Shown: positions 18,417 to 26,669 of the stretch, one piece after another | Layout: each line of letters starts with the position of its first letter | Numbering within the stretch: position 1 is the first letter of the stretch | From: Herbiconiux sp. A18JL235 | GTDB taxonomy: Bacteria > Actinomycetota > Actinomycetes > Actinomycetales > Microbacteriaceae | DNA length: 64,000 nt | Assembly (NCBI RefSeq): GCF_040939305.1 | Contig: NZ_CP162511.1 | Coordinates: 1,984,001-2,048,000 of the forward strand | Direction of reading: 5' to 3' | Made by a program: the position numbers and the translations under genes | The notes under the pieces: generated by a model | Database searches by the model: none | The model's input: the letters and a program-made list of their open reading frames with translations, nothing else | What the model was told of the DNA's origin: nothing

Positions 18417-19790
18417 TCAGATGGCGTGGAGGGGCTTCCCCGCGAGGGCGAGGTGCGCCTCGCCGAGGGCCTCGTTCTGGGTCGGGTGGGCGTGCACCAG
18501 AGGAGCGACGTCTTCGGGGTACGCCTCCCAGTTCACGATGAGCTGGCCTTCGCCGATGAGCTCGCCGACGCGCGCACCGATCATGTGGATGCCGATGACC
18601 GGCCCGTCGTTCACGCGCACGACCTTCACCGAGCCGGTGGTGCCGATGATGTGGCTCTTGCCGTTGCCGGCCAGGTTGTAGTCGTACGACGAGATTTTGT
18701 CGGCACCGTACTTCTCGGCTGCCTTCGCCTCGGTGAGGCCGACGGAGGCGACCTCGGGGTCGGAATAGGTGACCTTCGGGATGTTCACGTCTTCGACGAC
18801 CTGCGGGTTCAGCCCTGCGATCTCCTCGGCCACGAAGATGCCCTGCTGGAAGCCGCGGTGGGCCAGCTGGAGGCCAGGCACGATGTCGCCGACGGCGTAG
18901 ACGCCGGGCACGCTGGTCTCGAGGCGGTCGTTGGTGATGACGAAGCCGCGGTCGACGGTGACGCCGACCTCTTCGAAACCGAGCCCCTGGGTGGCGGGGC
19001 CGCGGCCCACGGCGACGAGCAGCAGCTCGCCGTCGAAGGTCTTGCCGTCTTCGAGGGTGACGACGACGCCGTTCTCGTTCTGGGTGACGCCGGAGAAGCG
19101 CACGCCGAGGTTGAAGGCGATGCCGCGCTTGCGGAAGGCGCGCTCGAACTGCTTCGAGATGGCCTCGTCCTCGTTCGGGACGAGGTGCGGAAGCGCCTCG
19201 ATGATGGTGACGTCGGCACCGAACGACTTCCAGACGCTGGCGAACTCGACGCCGATGACGCCGCCGCCGAGGATGACGACCTTCTTGGGCACGAAGTCGA
19301 GCGAGAGTGCCTGCTCCGAGGTGATGACCCGCCCGCCGATCTCGAGGCCGGGGAGGGTGCGCGAGTACGAGCCGGTGGCGAGAACGATCTTCTTGCCGCG
19401 GATGACGTCGTCGCCGACCTGCACCGTGGTGGGGGAGGTCAGCCGGCCCTCCCCGGCGATGGTGGTGACGCCGCGCGCCTTGACGAGGCCCTCGAGGCCC
19501 TTGTACTTCGACGACACGATTCCCTCGCGGTACGCGGTGACGGCGGCGATGTCGATGCCGTCGAAGCTCGTGTTCACGCCGTACTTGGCCGACTCGCGCG
19601 AGACGTCGGCCACCTCGGCCGAGTGCAGGAGCGCCTTGGTCGGGATGCAGCCGCGGTGCAGACACGTCCCCCCGACCTTGTCCTTCTCGATCATCGCGAC
19701 CGTGAAGCCCAGCTGGCTGGCGCGCAGTGCGGCTGCGTAGCCGCCACTGCCACCGCCGAGGACCACAATGTCAAAATTCTGCTCCGACAC
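18417..19790 (-). CDS. lpdA: dihydrolipoyl dehydrogenase
   Basis: 457-residue E3 flavoprotein that reoxidises lipoyl groups with NAD+. Seen: FAD-binding DIVVLGGGSGGYAAALRASQ, the redox-active disulfide GGTCLHRGCIPTKALLHSAE, NAD-binding KVVILGGGVIGVEFASVW, VYAVGDIVPGLQLAH, and the C-terminal catalytic HAHPTQNEALGEAHLAL. The start is taken as the GTG at 19790 (VSEQNFDIVV), seven bases after GGAG; a GTG directly before it and an ATG at 19817 are alternatives. sucB follows 74 bp downstream on the same strand. Confidence 0.95.
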   Translation of the reverse strand: MSEQNFDIVVLGGGSGGYAAALRASQLGFTVAMIEKDKVGGTCLHRGCIPTKALLHSAEVADVSRESAKYGVNTSFDGIDIAAVTAYREGIVSSKYKGLEGLVKARGVTTIAGEGRLTSPTTVQVGDDVIRGKKIVLATGSYSRTLPGLEIGGRVITSEQALSLDFVPKKVVILGGGVIGVEFASVWKSFGADVTIIEALPHLVPNEDEAISKQFERAFRKRGIAFNLGVRFSGVTQNENGVVVTLEDGKTFDGELLLVAVGRGPATQGLGFEEVGVTVDRGFVITNDRLETSVPGVYAVGDIVPGLQLAHRGFQQGIFVAEEIAGLNPQVVEDVNIPKVTYSDPEVASVGLTEAKAAEKYGADKISSYDYNLAGNGKSHIIGTTGSVKVVRVNDGPVIGIHMIGARVGELIGEGQLIVNWEAYPEDVAPLVHAHPTQNEALGEAHLALAGKPLHAI

Positions 19791-19845
19791 CACGTAACTC
19801 CCTCGTGCATCACTCATCTGTGCCGATTCAGACGACACAGGAGAA

Positions 19846-19864
19846 GGGCGAGATTTTTTCGCCC
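19846..19864 (-). terminator. hairpin terminator after pepA
   Basis: Arms GGGCGA (19846-19851) and TCGCCC (19859-19864) around an A/T-rich loop, just beyond the pepA stop on the minus strand and ahead of the lpdA start. Confidence 0.5.
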
Positions 19865-19875
19865 CTCCGAGCCTA

Positions 19876-21384
19876 CTACGCGCTGGTATACAACTCGGCA
19901 AATCGGACCAGGGCGCGCACGGTGGCCCCGGTCGGTCCCTTGCCGGTGTACCCGTAGGCGCCTTCCTTGTTGTGCGCGGCGCCCGCGATGTCGAGGTGCG
20001 CCCAGGGGATCGGCGTGCCGTCTTCGCGGTCGCCGACGAATTCCTTGAGGAAGACCCCGGCCACGAGCATCCCGCCCGCCGTGTTGCCCGGCTTCACGTT
20101 CGCGATGTCGGCGATGTCGGAGGCGAGCATCGGCCGGAGCTCGCCGGGCAGCGGCATCGGCCAGAGTGTCTCCCCGGTCTGGCCGGCGGCCTCGACGAGT
20201 CGTCGCACCACCTCGTCGTCGCCCATGGTGGCGACGTAGCGGTTGCCGAGCGCCACGATCGCCGCGCCGGTGAGGGTCGCCACGTCGACGATGACGTCGG
20301 GGTTCTCCTCGCCGGCGGCGACGATTCCGTCGGCCAGCACGAGCCGACCCTCGGCATCGGTGTTCAGCACCTCGACGGTGCGCCCACCACGGATGGTGAG
20401 CACGTCGCCCGGCCGGATCGCCGTGCCCGAGGGCATGTTCTCGGCGAGGCAGAGCCACGCGGTGATGCGCACCGGAAGACCGAGCCGTGCCGCCGCGACG
20501 GTGGCGGCGAGCACGGTCGCCGAGCCCGCCATGTCGTACTTCATGCCGATCATCGACACCGGGGGCTTCAACGACAGGCCGCCGGTGTCGAAGGTGATCC
20601 CCTTGCCTACCAGGGCGAGGTGCGCGGATGCTCCGGCCGGCGCGTAGTCCACCCTCACCAGGCGAGGCGGCCGGCTGGAGCCCTGGCCGACCCCCACGAT
20701 CCCGCCGAAGCCCCCCTCGCGCAGTTCGTCGAGCCCCCACACCCGCACGTCGAGCGGAAGGTCTGCGGTGAGCTGCAGCACCCGGTCGGCGTACGACTCG
20801 GGATAGAGGTCGAGTGCCGGCTCGTTGACGAGGTCGCGCACCAGGTTCACCGCGTCGACCGTGGCTCCGGCGTGACGGAGCGCCCGCTCGGCGGCGTCGG
20901 CAGCGAGGTCTCCGGCGTCGACCTCGATGGCGTGCGGACCCTTCTCGTCGTCCCCGGAGCGCGATCCGGCGCCCCGCTGCTCGGCGTAGTCATAGGAGCC
21001 GAGTCCCGCGCCTTCGAGGAGGGCGTCGAGCTCCTCACCCGACGACGGCGTGAGGTGCAGGAGCAGCGCCGACGACCCGGAGAGCCGGCGAGCCGCCACT
21101 CCCGCGGCGTAGCGCAGCGCATCCGCATCCGCCTCGGCTGCGCCGAGACCGACCACCGCCAGCCCCGCGGCCGAGCTGCCCGCCGGAGCCGGGAGGCGCA
21201 CGAGCTCGTCCTTCTTGCCCGTGAAGCCCACGGCGGCGAGGTCACCCGCCAGCGTGGGGAACGCGGATGCCGCATCGCCCCGCACGACGGGCCCGCCGTC
21301 GATGACGGAGGCGCCGACGACGAGCAGCTCCTCGGCGGTGGCGTCGCGGTGTGCGGGGGAGACGGAGAGCGGGGAGGAGGTCAT
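19876..21384 (-). CDS. pepA: leucyl aminopeptidase (M17)
   Basis: 502-residue M17 aminopeptidase that removes N-terminal residues from peptides, using two metal ions in a hexamer. Seen: the metal and catalytic motifs VGKGITFDTGGLSLKP, MKYDMAGSATVLAA, NTDAEGRLVLADG (the family signature) and the Arg/Lys positions around them. The N-terminal regulatory domain (1-170) is less conserved, as usual. A -10 box lies six bases before the ATG. Confidence 0.95.
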   Translation of the reverse strand: MTSSPLSVSPAHRDATAEELLVVGASVIDGGPVVRGDAASAFPTLAGDLAAVGFTGKKDELVRLPAPAGSSAAGLAVVGLGAAEADADALRYAAGVAARRLSGSSALLLHLTPSSGEELDALLEGAGLGSYDYAEQRGAGSRSGDDEKGPHAIEVDAGDLAADAAERALRHAGATVDAVNLVRDLVNEPALDLYPESYADRVLQLTADLPLDVRVWGLDELREGGFGGIVGVGQGSSRPPRLVRVDYAPAGASAHLALVGKGITFDTGGLSLKPPVSMIGMKYDMAGSATVLAATVAAARLGLPVRITAWLCLAENMPSGTAIRPGDVLTIRGGRTVEVLNTDAEGRLVLADGIVAAGEENPDVIVDVATLTGAAIVALGNRYVATMGDDEVVRRLVEAAGQTGETLWPMPLPGELRPMLASDIADIANVKPGNTAGGMLVAGVFLKEFVGDREDGTPIPWAHLDIAGAAHNKEGAYGYTGKGPTGATVRALVRFAELYTSA

Positions 21385-21390
21385 CCCTCG

Positions 21391-21396
21391 ATGCTA
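21391..21396 (-). promoter_or_regulatory. -10 box, leaderless pepA promoter
   Basis: TAGCAT on the minus strand, six bases (CGAGGG), then ATG. Confidence 0.5.
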
Positions 21397-21476
21397 TCCA
21401 GCGGCGCGCCCGATATTCCCGATGCGTGTTCGCTCTCGGCATGCTGCGGCTCCGGGGCGCCGTCAGCACCGCGGTT

Positions 21477-21482
21477 TAGAGT
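21477..21482 (+). promoter_or_regulatory. -10 box, leaderless PAC2 promoter
   Basis: TAGAGT, six bases (TGATGC), then the ATG at 21489. Confidence 0.5.
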
Positions 21483-21488
21483 TGATGC

Positions 21489-22421
21489 ATGGACGACCCC
21501 CGCGGACTGTACGACATCGTGGCCGAAGACGGCCTGGTGCCCGAGGGGCTGCCACTCGTAGCTGCGCTCACTGGGTTCACCGACGCGGGCGGTGCGGTCT
21601 CGCAGCTGGGCGACTACCTCCTCGACTCCCTGCAGAGCTCCGTGGTCGTCGAGTTCGATGCCGACATCCTCCTCGACTACCGTGCTCGCCGGCCGATCAT
21701 CACCTTCGACCAAGACCACGTGAGCGAGTACGAGCCGCAGACGCTGCGCCTTCACCTCGTCACCGACGAGCTCGGCCAGCGCTTCCTCTTCCTCAACGGC
21801 TTCGAGCCCGACTTCCAGTGGGAGCGGTTCGCCGCAGCAGTCATCCAGTTGGTCGACAGGTTCAAGATCTCGACCACCACCTGGGTGCACGCGATCCCCA
21901 TGCCCGTTCCGCACACCCGCCCCATCAACGTGACGGTGAGCGGCAACCGCATCGAGCTCATCGACGCGCTCTCGGTGTGGCGGCCGAGCACGCAGGCCCC
22001 CGCCAACGTGCTTCACCTCGTGGAGTACCGGCTGCAGGAGCTCGGGCATCCGATCGCCGGGTTCGTGCTGCTCGTTCCGCACTATCTCGCCGACACCGAG
22101 TACCCTGCCACCGCCCTGGTGGGCGTGGAGAGCATCAGCTCGGCGACCGGCCTCATCTTCCCCACCGACCGGTTGCGCGAAGAAGGGCGCGTGTTCGCGT
22201 CGAAGATCGACGAGCAGGTGCAGTCGAACGCCGAGCTTGCCCGGTTGGTGCAGACGCTCGAGGAGCGCCACGACACCTACATGGAGGGCACGAGCCTGCG
22301 GTCGCCGCTCACCGACGTCGACGGCGAGCTGCCCTCGGCCGACGAGATCGCCGACGAGCTCGAGCGGTTCCTCGCCGGCAACCGCCCGGGCGACGACTCG
22401 CCGGAGGCCACGGGGCGCTGA
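21489..22421 (+). CDS. PAC2-family protein (proteasome assembly chaperone-like)
   Basis: 310 residues. The first 230 match the PAC2 family, which in eukaryotes assists proteasome assembly; the bacterial function is unknown. Seen: VAALTGFTDAGGAVSQLGDYLLDSL, the strand VVEFDADILLDYRARRP, ITTTWVHAIPMPVPHTRP-type core and FVLLVPHYLADTEYPATAL. The C-terminal 70 residues are a charged helical tail. Normal length for actinobacterial members. No proteasome genes are visible nearby. Confidence 0.88.
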   Translation: MDDPRGLYDIVAEDGLVPEGLPLVAALTGFTDAGGAVSQLGDYLLDSLQSSVVVEFDADILLDYRARRPIITFDQDHVSEYEPQTLRLHLVTDELGQRFLFLNGFEPDFQWERFAAAVIQLVDRFKISTTTWVHAIPMPVPHTRPINVTVSGNRIELIDALSVWRPSTQAPANVLHLVEYRLQELGHPIAGFVLLVPHYLADTEYPATALVGVESISSATGLIFPTDRLREEGRVFASKIDEQVQSNAELARLVQTLEERHDTYMEGTSLRSPLTDVDGELPSADEIADELERFLAGNRPGDDSPEATGR

Positions 22422-22464
22422 CGCGGGGGCGACCGCGGCCCCTCCGCGGGCCCGGCGCACGTGG

Positions 22465-22501
22465 TACTCCGTGCGCACATCCCTGCCGCGCGCACGGAGT
22501 A
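22465..22501. repeat. 12-bp perfect inverted repeat before the MFS gene
   Basis: Arms 22465-22476 (TACTCCGTGCGC) and 22490-22501 with a 13-nt loop. The right arm runs into the -10 box of the MFS gene. It may act as a terminator for the PAC2 gene or as an operator overlapping the MFS promoter; no T-tract follows. Confidence 0.5.
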
Positions 22502-22505
22502 GGTT
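22500..22505 (+). promoter_or_regulatory. -10 box, leaderless MFS promoter
   Basis: TAGGTT, seven bases, then the GTG at 22513. The hexamer overlaps the right arm of the inverted repeat. Confidence 0.45.
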
Positions 22506-22512
22506 GGGGGCG

Positions 22513-23859
22513 GTGAACTCCCGTCGGTCCTGGCTCGTCTTCGGGGTCGGCGTGTTCGCCTACATGGCGGGCGTGATGCAACGCTCGACACTCGGAGTCG
22601 CCGGTGTGTCGGCAGCCGAACGCTTCGACACCACGGCCGCGCTGCTGTCGGCCCTCGCCGTCGTGCAGCTCATCGTGTACGCGGGCCTGCAGGTACCGAT
22701 CGGCATCCTCATCGACCGCGTCGGCCCGAAAGTGCTCATCTCCGTCGGTTCGGCCGTGATGGTCGCCGGTCAGACCACGCTCGCCTTCGCCCCCGAGATC
22801 AGTGTGGCGATCGTCGGCCGGATGCTCGTCGGTGCGGGTGACGCCGCCATCTTCATCTCGCTGATCAGACTGGTGAACTCCTGGTTCTCGGGCCGCATCG
22901 TCCCGATGCTGTCGCAGTGGACGGGCAATGTGGGGGCCATCGGCCAGATCCTGTCGGCGGTGCCGTTCGCCTGGTTGCTGCACGAGGCTGGCTGGTCGGT
23001 CGCCTTCTCGGCCGCCGCAGCCCTCTCGTTCGCCGGCTTCGTGCTGTGCCTGGTCTTCCTCGCCGATCGCCCACGAGACGCCGCCGAACCACCGCGGGCC
23101 GCCTCCATCAAGGAGGCGCTTCACGGCCTCGGGCAGACGGTGCGGCGCCCGGGCACCCAACTCGGCTTCTGGTCGCACTACGTCAGCCAGTCGTCGGGCA
23201 CCGCCTTCGCGCTGTTCTGGGGCTTCCCCTTCATGGTCTCGGCTCTCGGATTCGACGAAGGCACCGCATCCTTCTACCTCGTCGTCATCGTGCTCACGGG
23301 GCTCGTGGCGGGGCCGGTGCTCGGCATCCTCACCGCACGTTTCCCGCTGCGCCGCTCGAACCTCGTGCTGGGCATCGCCGCGCTGCTGCTCGCCGTGTGG
23401 GCGGCGGTACTGCTCTGGCCGGGTGTGCCGCCGGCGTGGCTCATCCTCGTGCTGGTGGTCGCGATGGGAGTCGGGGGGCCTGGTTCGCTCATCGGTTTCG
23501 ACTTCGCACGGTCGTTCAACCCCATCCGGTCGCTCGGCTCGGCGAACGGCATCGTCAACGTCGGCGGGTTCACGGCCAGCTTCGTGATCATGTTCCTCAT
23601 CGGCCTCGTGCTCGACCTGCAGTTCGACAGCGGGCTGAGCGGCACCCTCTACGATCTCGACGCGTTCCGGATCGCGTTCGCGGTGCAGTACCCGGTGATC
23701 GGGTTCGGGGTGGTGATGCTGCTGCTTGCGCGGCGGCGCACCAGGCGCAAGCTCGAGGAGGACGAGGGAATATCCGTGGGCCCCATCTGGGTTGCACTGT
23801 ACAGGGCATGGAAACGCCGGGGCCCGGGCGGCAAGAGGGCTACCGGTTCCGTGCAATAA
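22513..23859 (+). CDS. MFS transporter
   Basis: 448-residue major-facilitator carrier with about 12 hydrophobic helices. Seen: an N-terminal helix LVFGVGVFAYMAGVM, the loop 2-3 motif GILIDRVGPKVLI (MFS motif A variant), GRMLVGAGDAAIFI, and in the second half GPVLGILTARFPLRRSNLVLG. The arrangement resembles the oxalate/formate or nitrate-type branch of MFS, but the substrate cannot be read from the sequence. GTG start supported by the leaderless promoter and by a first helix directly following it. Confidence 0.85.
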   Translation: MNSRRSWLVFGVGVFAYMAGVMQRSTLGVAGVSAAERFDTTAALLSALAVVQLIVYAGLQVPIGILIDRVGPKVLISVGSAVMVAGQTTLAFAPEISVAIVGRMLVGAGDAAIFISLIRLVNSWFSGRIVPMLSQWTGNVGAIGQILSAVPFAWLLHEAGWSVAFSAAAALSFAGFVLCLVFLADRPRDAAEPPRAASIKEALHGLGQTVRRPGTQLGFWSHYVSQSSGTAFALFWGFPFMVSALGFDEGTASFYLVVIVLTGLVAGPVLGILTARFPLRRSNLVLGIAALLLAVWAAVLLWPGVPPAWLILVLVVAMGVGGPGSLIGFDFARSFNPIRSLGSANGIVNVGGFTASFVIMFLIGLVLDLQFDSGLSGTLYDLDAFRIAFAVQYPVIGFGVVMLLLARRRTRRKLEEDEGISVGPIWVALYRAWKRRGPGGKRATGSVQ

Positions 23860-23867
23860 TTGATATG

Positions 23868-23938
23868 AAGACCCGTTCCTGTGCGTGGTGCAGTAGCTCT
23901 GATGAGGCTGCGACGAACCAGCACTTGACATGGGTCTT
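23868..23938 (+). promoter_or_regulatory. structured RNA leader or promoter region upstream of sigA
   Basis: The 169 bp between the MFS gene and sigA is unusually A/T-rich for this genome and can fold. An outer stem AAGACCC (23868-23874)/GGGTCTT (23932-23938) encloses an 8-bp stem with one bulged G (GTGC, 23881-23884, plus TGGT, 23886-23889, against ACCAGCAC, 23917-23924) and an inner hairpin GCAG/CTGC (23890-23893/23908-23911). A TTGACA hexamer lies at 23925-23930 but no good -10 box follows at 16-18 bp. The structure ends 90 nt before the sigA ATG. Confidence 0.4.
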
Positions 23939-24028
23939 AGTACTGTCCAAAAACATCTTCACGTGGCGGATCGCTTGCCGGGGGAACGCACTCAACTCCT
24001 CACCCCACGTGGCATGAAAGGTGATCTC

Positions 24029-25342
24029 ATGGCCACCCCCAAGTCCGCCGACACCCTCGAGACGGCAGTGGCGCCCGACGAGACGGAGTCGGTGAAGGCC
24101 GCAGCCGCGCCCAAGCGCGCCGCCGCGAAGCGAGCACCCGCCAAGAAGGCGGCGTCGAAGGCGAGCCCGAAGAAGGCCTCGAAGGTCGACGACGACGCTG
24201 AAGACGAGATCGACGAGGAAGAGCTCGACGACGAGGCCGACGGCGACACCGCCGAGGCCGACACCGACGCCACCGACGCGGACTCCGCCGACACGGATGC
24301 CGAGGGCGACTCCGACGACGAGGCCAAGAAGGCCCCTGCCGCTGCCGAGGAGGCGCTGCCGAGCGGTGCCCTGGTGCTCTCGCTCGTCGACGACGAGGAC
24401 GACGTGCCCGTCTACTCGACGACGATCACGGGCGCGACCGCCGACCCGGTGAAGGACTACCTCAAGCAGATCGGAAAGGTGGCGCTGCTCAACGCCGCCG
24501 AAGAGGTCGAGCTCGCCATGCGCATCGAGGCGGGTCTGTTCGCCGAAGACAAGCTGGCCACCACCGAGAACCTCAGCCCCTCGGCCAAGCGTGAGCTGCA
24601 GTGGGTCGCGAAAGACGGTCAGCGCGCCAAGAGCCACCTGCTGGGCGCGAACCTCCGTCTCGTGGTGTCGCTCGCCAAGCGTTACACCGGCCGCGGCATG
24701 CAGTTCCTCGACCTCATCCAGGAGGGCAACCTCGGCCTCATCCGCGCGGTCGAGAAGTTCGACTACACCAAGGGCTTTAAGTTCTCGACGTACGCGACGT
24801 GGTGGATCCGCCAGGCCATCACACGCGCCATGGCCGACCAGGCGCGCACGATCCGCATCCCGGTGCACATGGTCGAGGTCATCAACAAGCTCGCCCGCGT
24901 GCAGCGCCAGATGCTCCAAGACCTGGGCCGCGAGCCCACGCCCGAGGAGCTGAGCCGCGAGCTCGACATGACCCCCGAGAAGGTCATCGAGGTGCAGAAG
25001 TACGGCCGCGAGCCCATCTCGCTGCACACCCCGCTCGGTGAAGACGGCGACAGCGAGTTCGGCGATCTGATCGAAGACACCGAGGCGGTCGTGCCTGCCG
25101 ACGCCGTGGGCTTCACCATGCTGCAGAAGCAGCTGGAGTCGCTGCTCGACTCGCTGTCGGAGCGCGAGGCCGGTGTCATCCGGATGCGCTTCGGGCTGGG
25201 CGACGGCATGCCCAAGACGCTCGACCAGATCGGTGACACCTTCGGCGTGACGCGAGAGCGCATCCGTCAGATCGAGTCGAAGACCATGGCGAAGCTCCGC
25301 CACCCGTCGCGATCGCAGTCGCTGCGCGACTACCTCGAGTAG
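24029..25342 (+). CDS. sigA: primary sigma factor of RNA polymerase
   Basis: 437-residue housekeeping sigma-70 (SigA/HrdB type). The N-terminus is a Lys/Ala-rich then strongly acidic low-complexity segment (region 1.1 area, about 1-130). Region 1.2 ([16 protein letters not shown]), region 2 ([37 protein letters not shown]), region 3 ([18 protein letters not shown]) and region 4 ([20 protein letters not shown]) are complete. The ATG at 24029 follows AAAGGTG at proper spacing; an ATG five codons earlier is possible. murT begins 4 bp after the stop. Confidence 0.97.
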   Translation: MATPKSADTLETAVAPDETESVKAAAAPKRAAAKRAPAKKAASKASPKKASKVDDDAEDEIDEEELDDEADGDTAEADTDATDADSADTDAEGDSDDEAKKAPAAAEEALPSGALVLSLVDDEDDVPVYSTTITGATADPVKDYLKQIGKVALLNAAEEVELAMRIEAGLFAEDKLATTENLSPSAKRELQWVAKDGQRAKSHLLGANLRLVVSLAKRYTGRGMQFLDLIQEGNLGLIRAVEKFDYTKGFKFSTYATWWIRQAITRAMADQARTIRIPVHMVEVINKLARVQRQMLQDLGREPTPEELSRELDMTPEKVIEVQKYGREPISLHTPLGEDGDSEFGDLIEDTEAVVPADAVGFTMLQKQLESLLDSLSEREAGVIRMRFGLGDGMPKTLDQIGDTFGVTRERIRQIESKTMAKLRHPSRSQSLRDYLE

Positions 25343-25346
25343 GCCG

Positions 25347-26669
25347 ATGGGTCTGCGAACCACGGCGGCGGTTCTCGTCGGGCGTGCCGTGCGCGTCGCT
25401 GCGCGGTTGCGCGGCGGCGGCTCGGCGATACCGGGAAACATCGCGCTGCGTATCGATCCCGGGTTCCTCGAGCGCACGATCGCCGCTATCCCCGACGGTG
25501 TCGTCGCGGTGTCGGGCTCGAACGGCAAGTCGACCACCACGAACATGCTCTCGGCGATCGTGCGTGCGCACGGTCTCTCGGTGTTCACGAACCCCTCGGG
25601 CGGCAACCTGCCGCAGGGCATCGCCTCTGCCCTGCTCTCCGAGGTATCGGTGTCGGGCAAGCTCGACTCCGACATCGCCGTGCTCGAGGTCGACGAGGGA
25701 TACGGCACGCGCCTGGCCGAGCTGCTGAAGCCGAAGACGGTGCTGCTGCTCAACATCCAGATCGACCAGCTCAACCGGTACCACGAGCCCGATCGCGTCG
25801 CCGCCATGCTGGGCCGGGTCGCGGCGAGTTCGACCGAGGGCCTCATCCTCAACCGCGAAGACAACTTCCTCGTCGATCTCGACCAGCAGATCCCGGCCAA
25901 GGCCGGTCGTGCGGTGTCGTTCTTCGGCGGCGTGCCGGCGCTCGTGGAGCCGGCGAGCCACGGAGTGGCGTCGGCCGATCGTTTCGGCGAGTCGGCGGCG
26001 AGCCCTGGTTCGCGCCCCGCGGCCGTCGAGGTGGTCGCGCTGAACGGCGCCCGGGCGACCCTCGCCATCGAGGGCGCTGTGCTGCCGACTTCGGGTGTGG
26101 CCGAGCGCACCGAGATAGAGGTGCGGCTGCCCGCCCGTGGACTGCACTACGCGCTCGACGCGGCCGGTGCCGCGGCCGCGGCACGCAGCGTGCTCGGGGC
26201 CCGCTTCAAGCCGGCACTCGTGACCGCCGCCCTCGACTCGCTCGCCACCGTGTACGGACGCGGGGAGATGCTCGTGGTGAACGGCGAGCAGATCGAGATC
26301 ATCATGATGAAGAACCCGGCGAGCCTGCAGCTGAACCTCGACTCGCTGGAGAGTGCGCCGGAGCAGGTGTTCCTGGCGGTCGACGAGGGAACCCCCGACC
26401 CTTCGTGGATCTACGACATCGACTTCTCCGCACTCGATCACGTCGACGGCATCACGGGATCGAAGGCGTGGCAGTTCGCGGTGCGCTTCGGGTATCTCAG
26501 CATCCCGGTCGGGTCGGTCGACCTCGACGTGCGGGCGGCGCTCAAGGCGTTCCTCGCCTTGCCGAAGCCCTCGACCGGACACAAGGTGATGATCCTCAAC
26601 TACGAGCAGATGATGGACATCCGCAAGATCCTGGGCTTCAAAGAGCTCGAGGGCGGGGGAGCGGCATGA
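25347..26669 (+). CDS. murT: MurT-like Mur ligase, zinc ribbon lost
   Basis: 440 residues of the MurT family. With GatD it normally amidates the D-Glu alpha-carboxyl of lipid II using ATP and glutamine. Seen: Walker A GSNGKSTTTNML (57-68), Mur ligase core VLEVDEGYGTRL and LLNIQIDQLNRYHEPDRVA, and the C-terminal domain with SWIYDIDF. Two things are missing: the four-Cys zinc ribbon between the ATPase lobes (the whole protein has no Cys), and the NDxxADG part of the C-terminal motif, which here reads VDEGTPDPSW. Stop and gatD start overlap (ATGA), so the two are coupled; sigA lies 4 bp upstream. The Mur ligase ATP site looks functional. Confidence 0.88.
   Translation: MGLRTTAAVLVGRAVRVAARLRGGGSAIPGNIALRIDPGFLERTIAAIPDGVVAVSGSNGKSTTTNMLSAIVRAHGLSVFTNPSGGNLPQGIASALLSEVSVSGKLDSDIAVLEVDEGYGTRLAELLKPKTVLLLNIQIDQLNRYHEPDRVAAMLGRVAASSTEGLILNREDNFLVDLDQQIPAKAGRAVSFFGGVPALVEPASHGVASADRFGESAASPGSRPAAVEVVALNGARATLAIEGAVLPTSGVAERTEIEVRLPARGLHYALDAAGAAAAARSVLGARFKPALVTAALDSLATVYGRGEMLVVNGEQIEIIMMKNPASLQLNLDSLESAPEQVFLAVDEGTPDPSWIYDIDFSALDHVDGITGSKAWQFAVRFGYLSIPVGSVDLDVRAALKAFLALPKPSTGHKVMILNYEQMMDIRKILGFKELEGGGAA

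Noticed and set aside
23899..23917. Hammerhead-ribozyme-like core CTGATGA...CGAA in the sigA leader
   Set aside because: The segment between the two core parts cannot form stem II, and GAAA is GAAC; chance resemblance is likely.
23925..23953. sigA promoter built on TTGACA at 23925-23930
   Set aside because: At 16-18 bp spacing the -10 position reads CAAAAA or similar, not a usable -10 box.
23865..24017. 50-codon open frame with CAWC before sigA
   Set aside because: It uses several codons rare in this genome (TTA, GTA, ACA, AAA), has no ribosome site, and the region is better explained as a structured leader.
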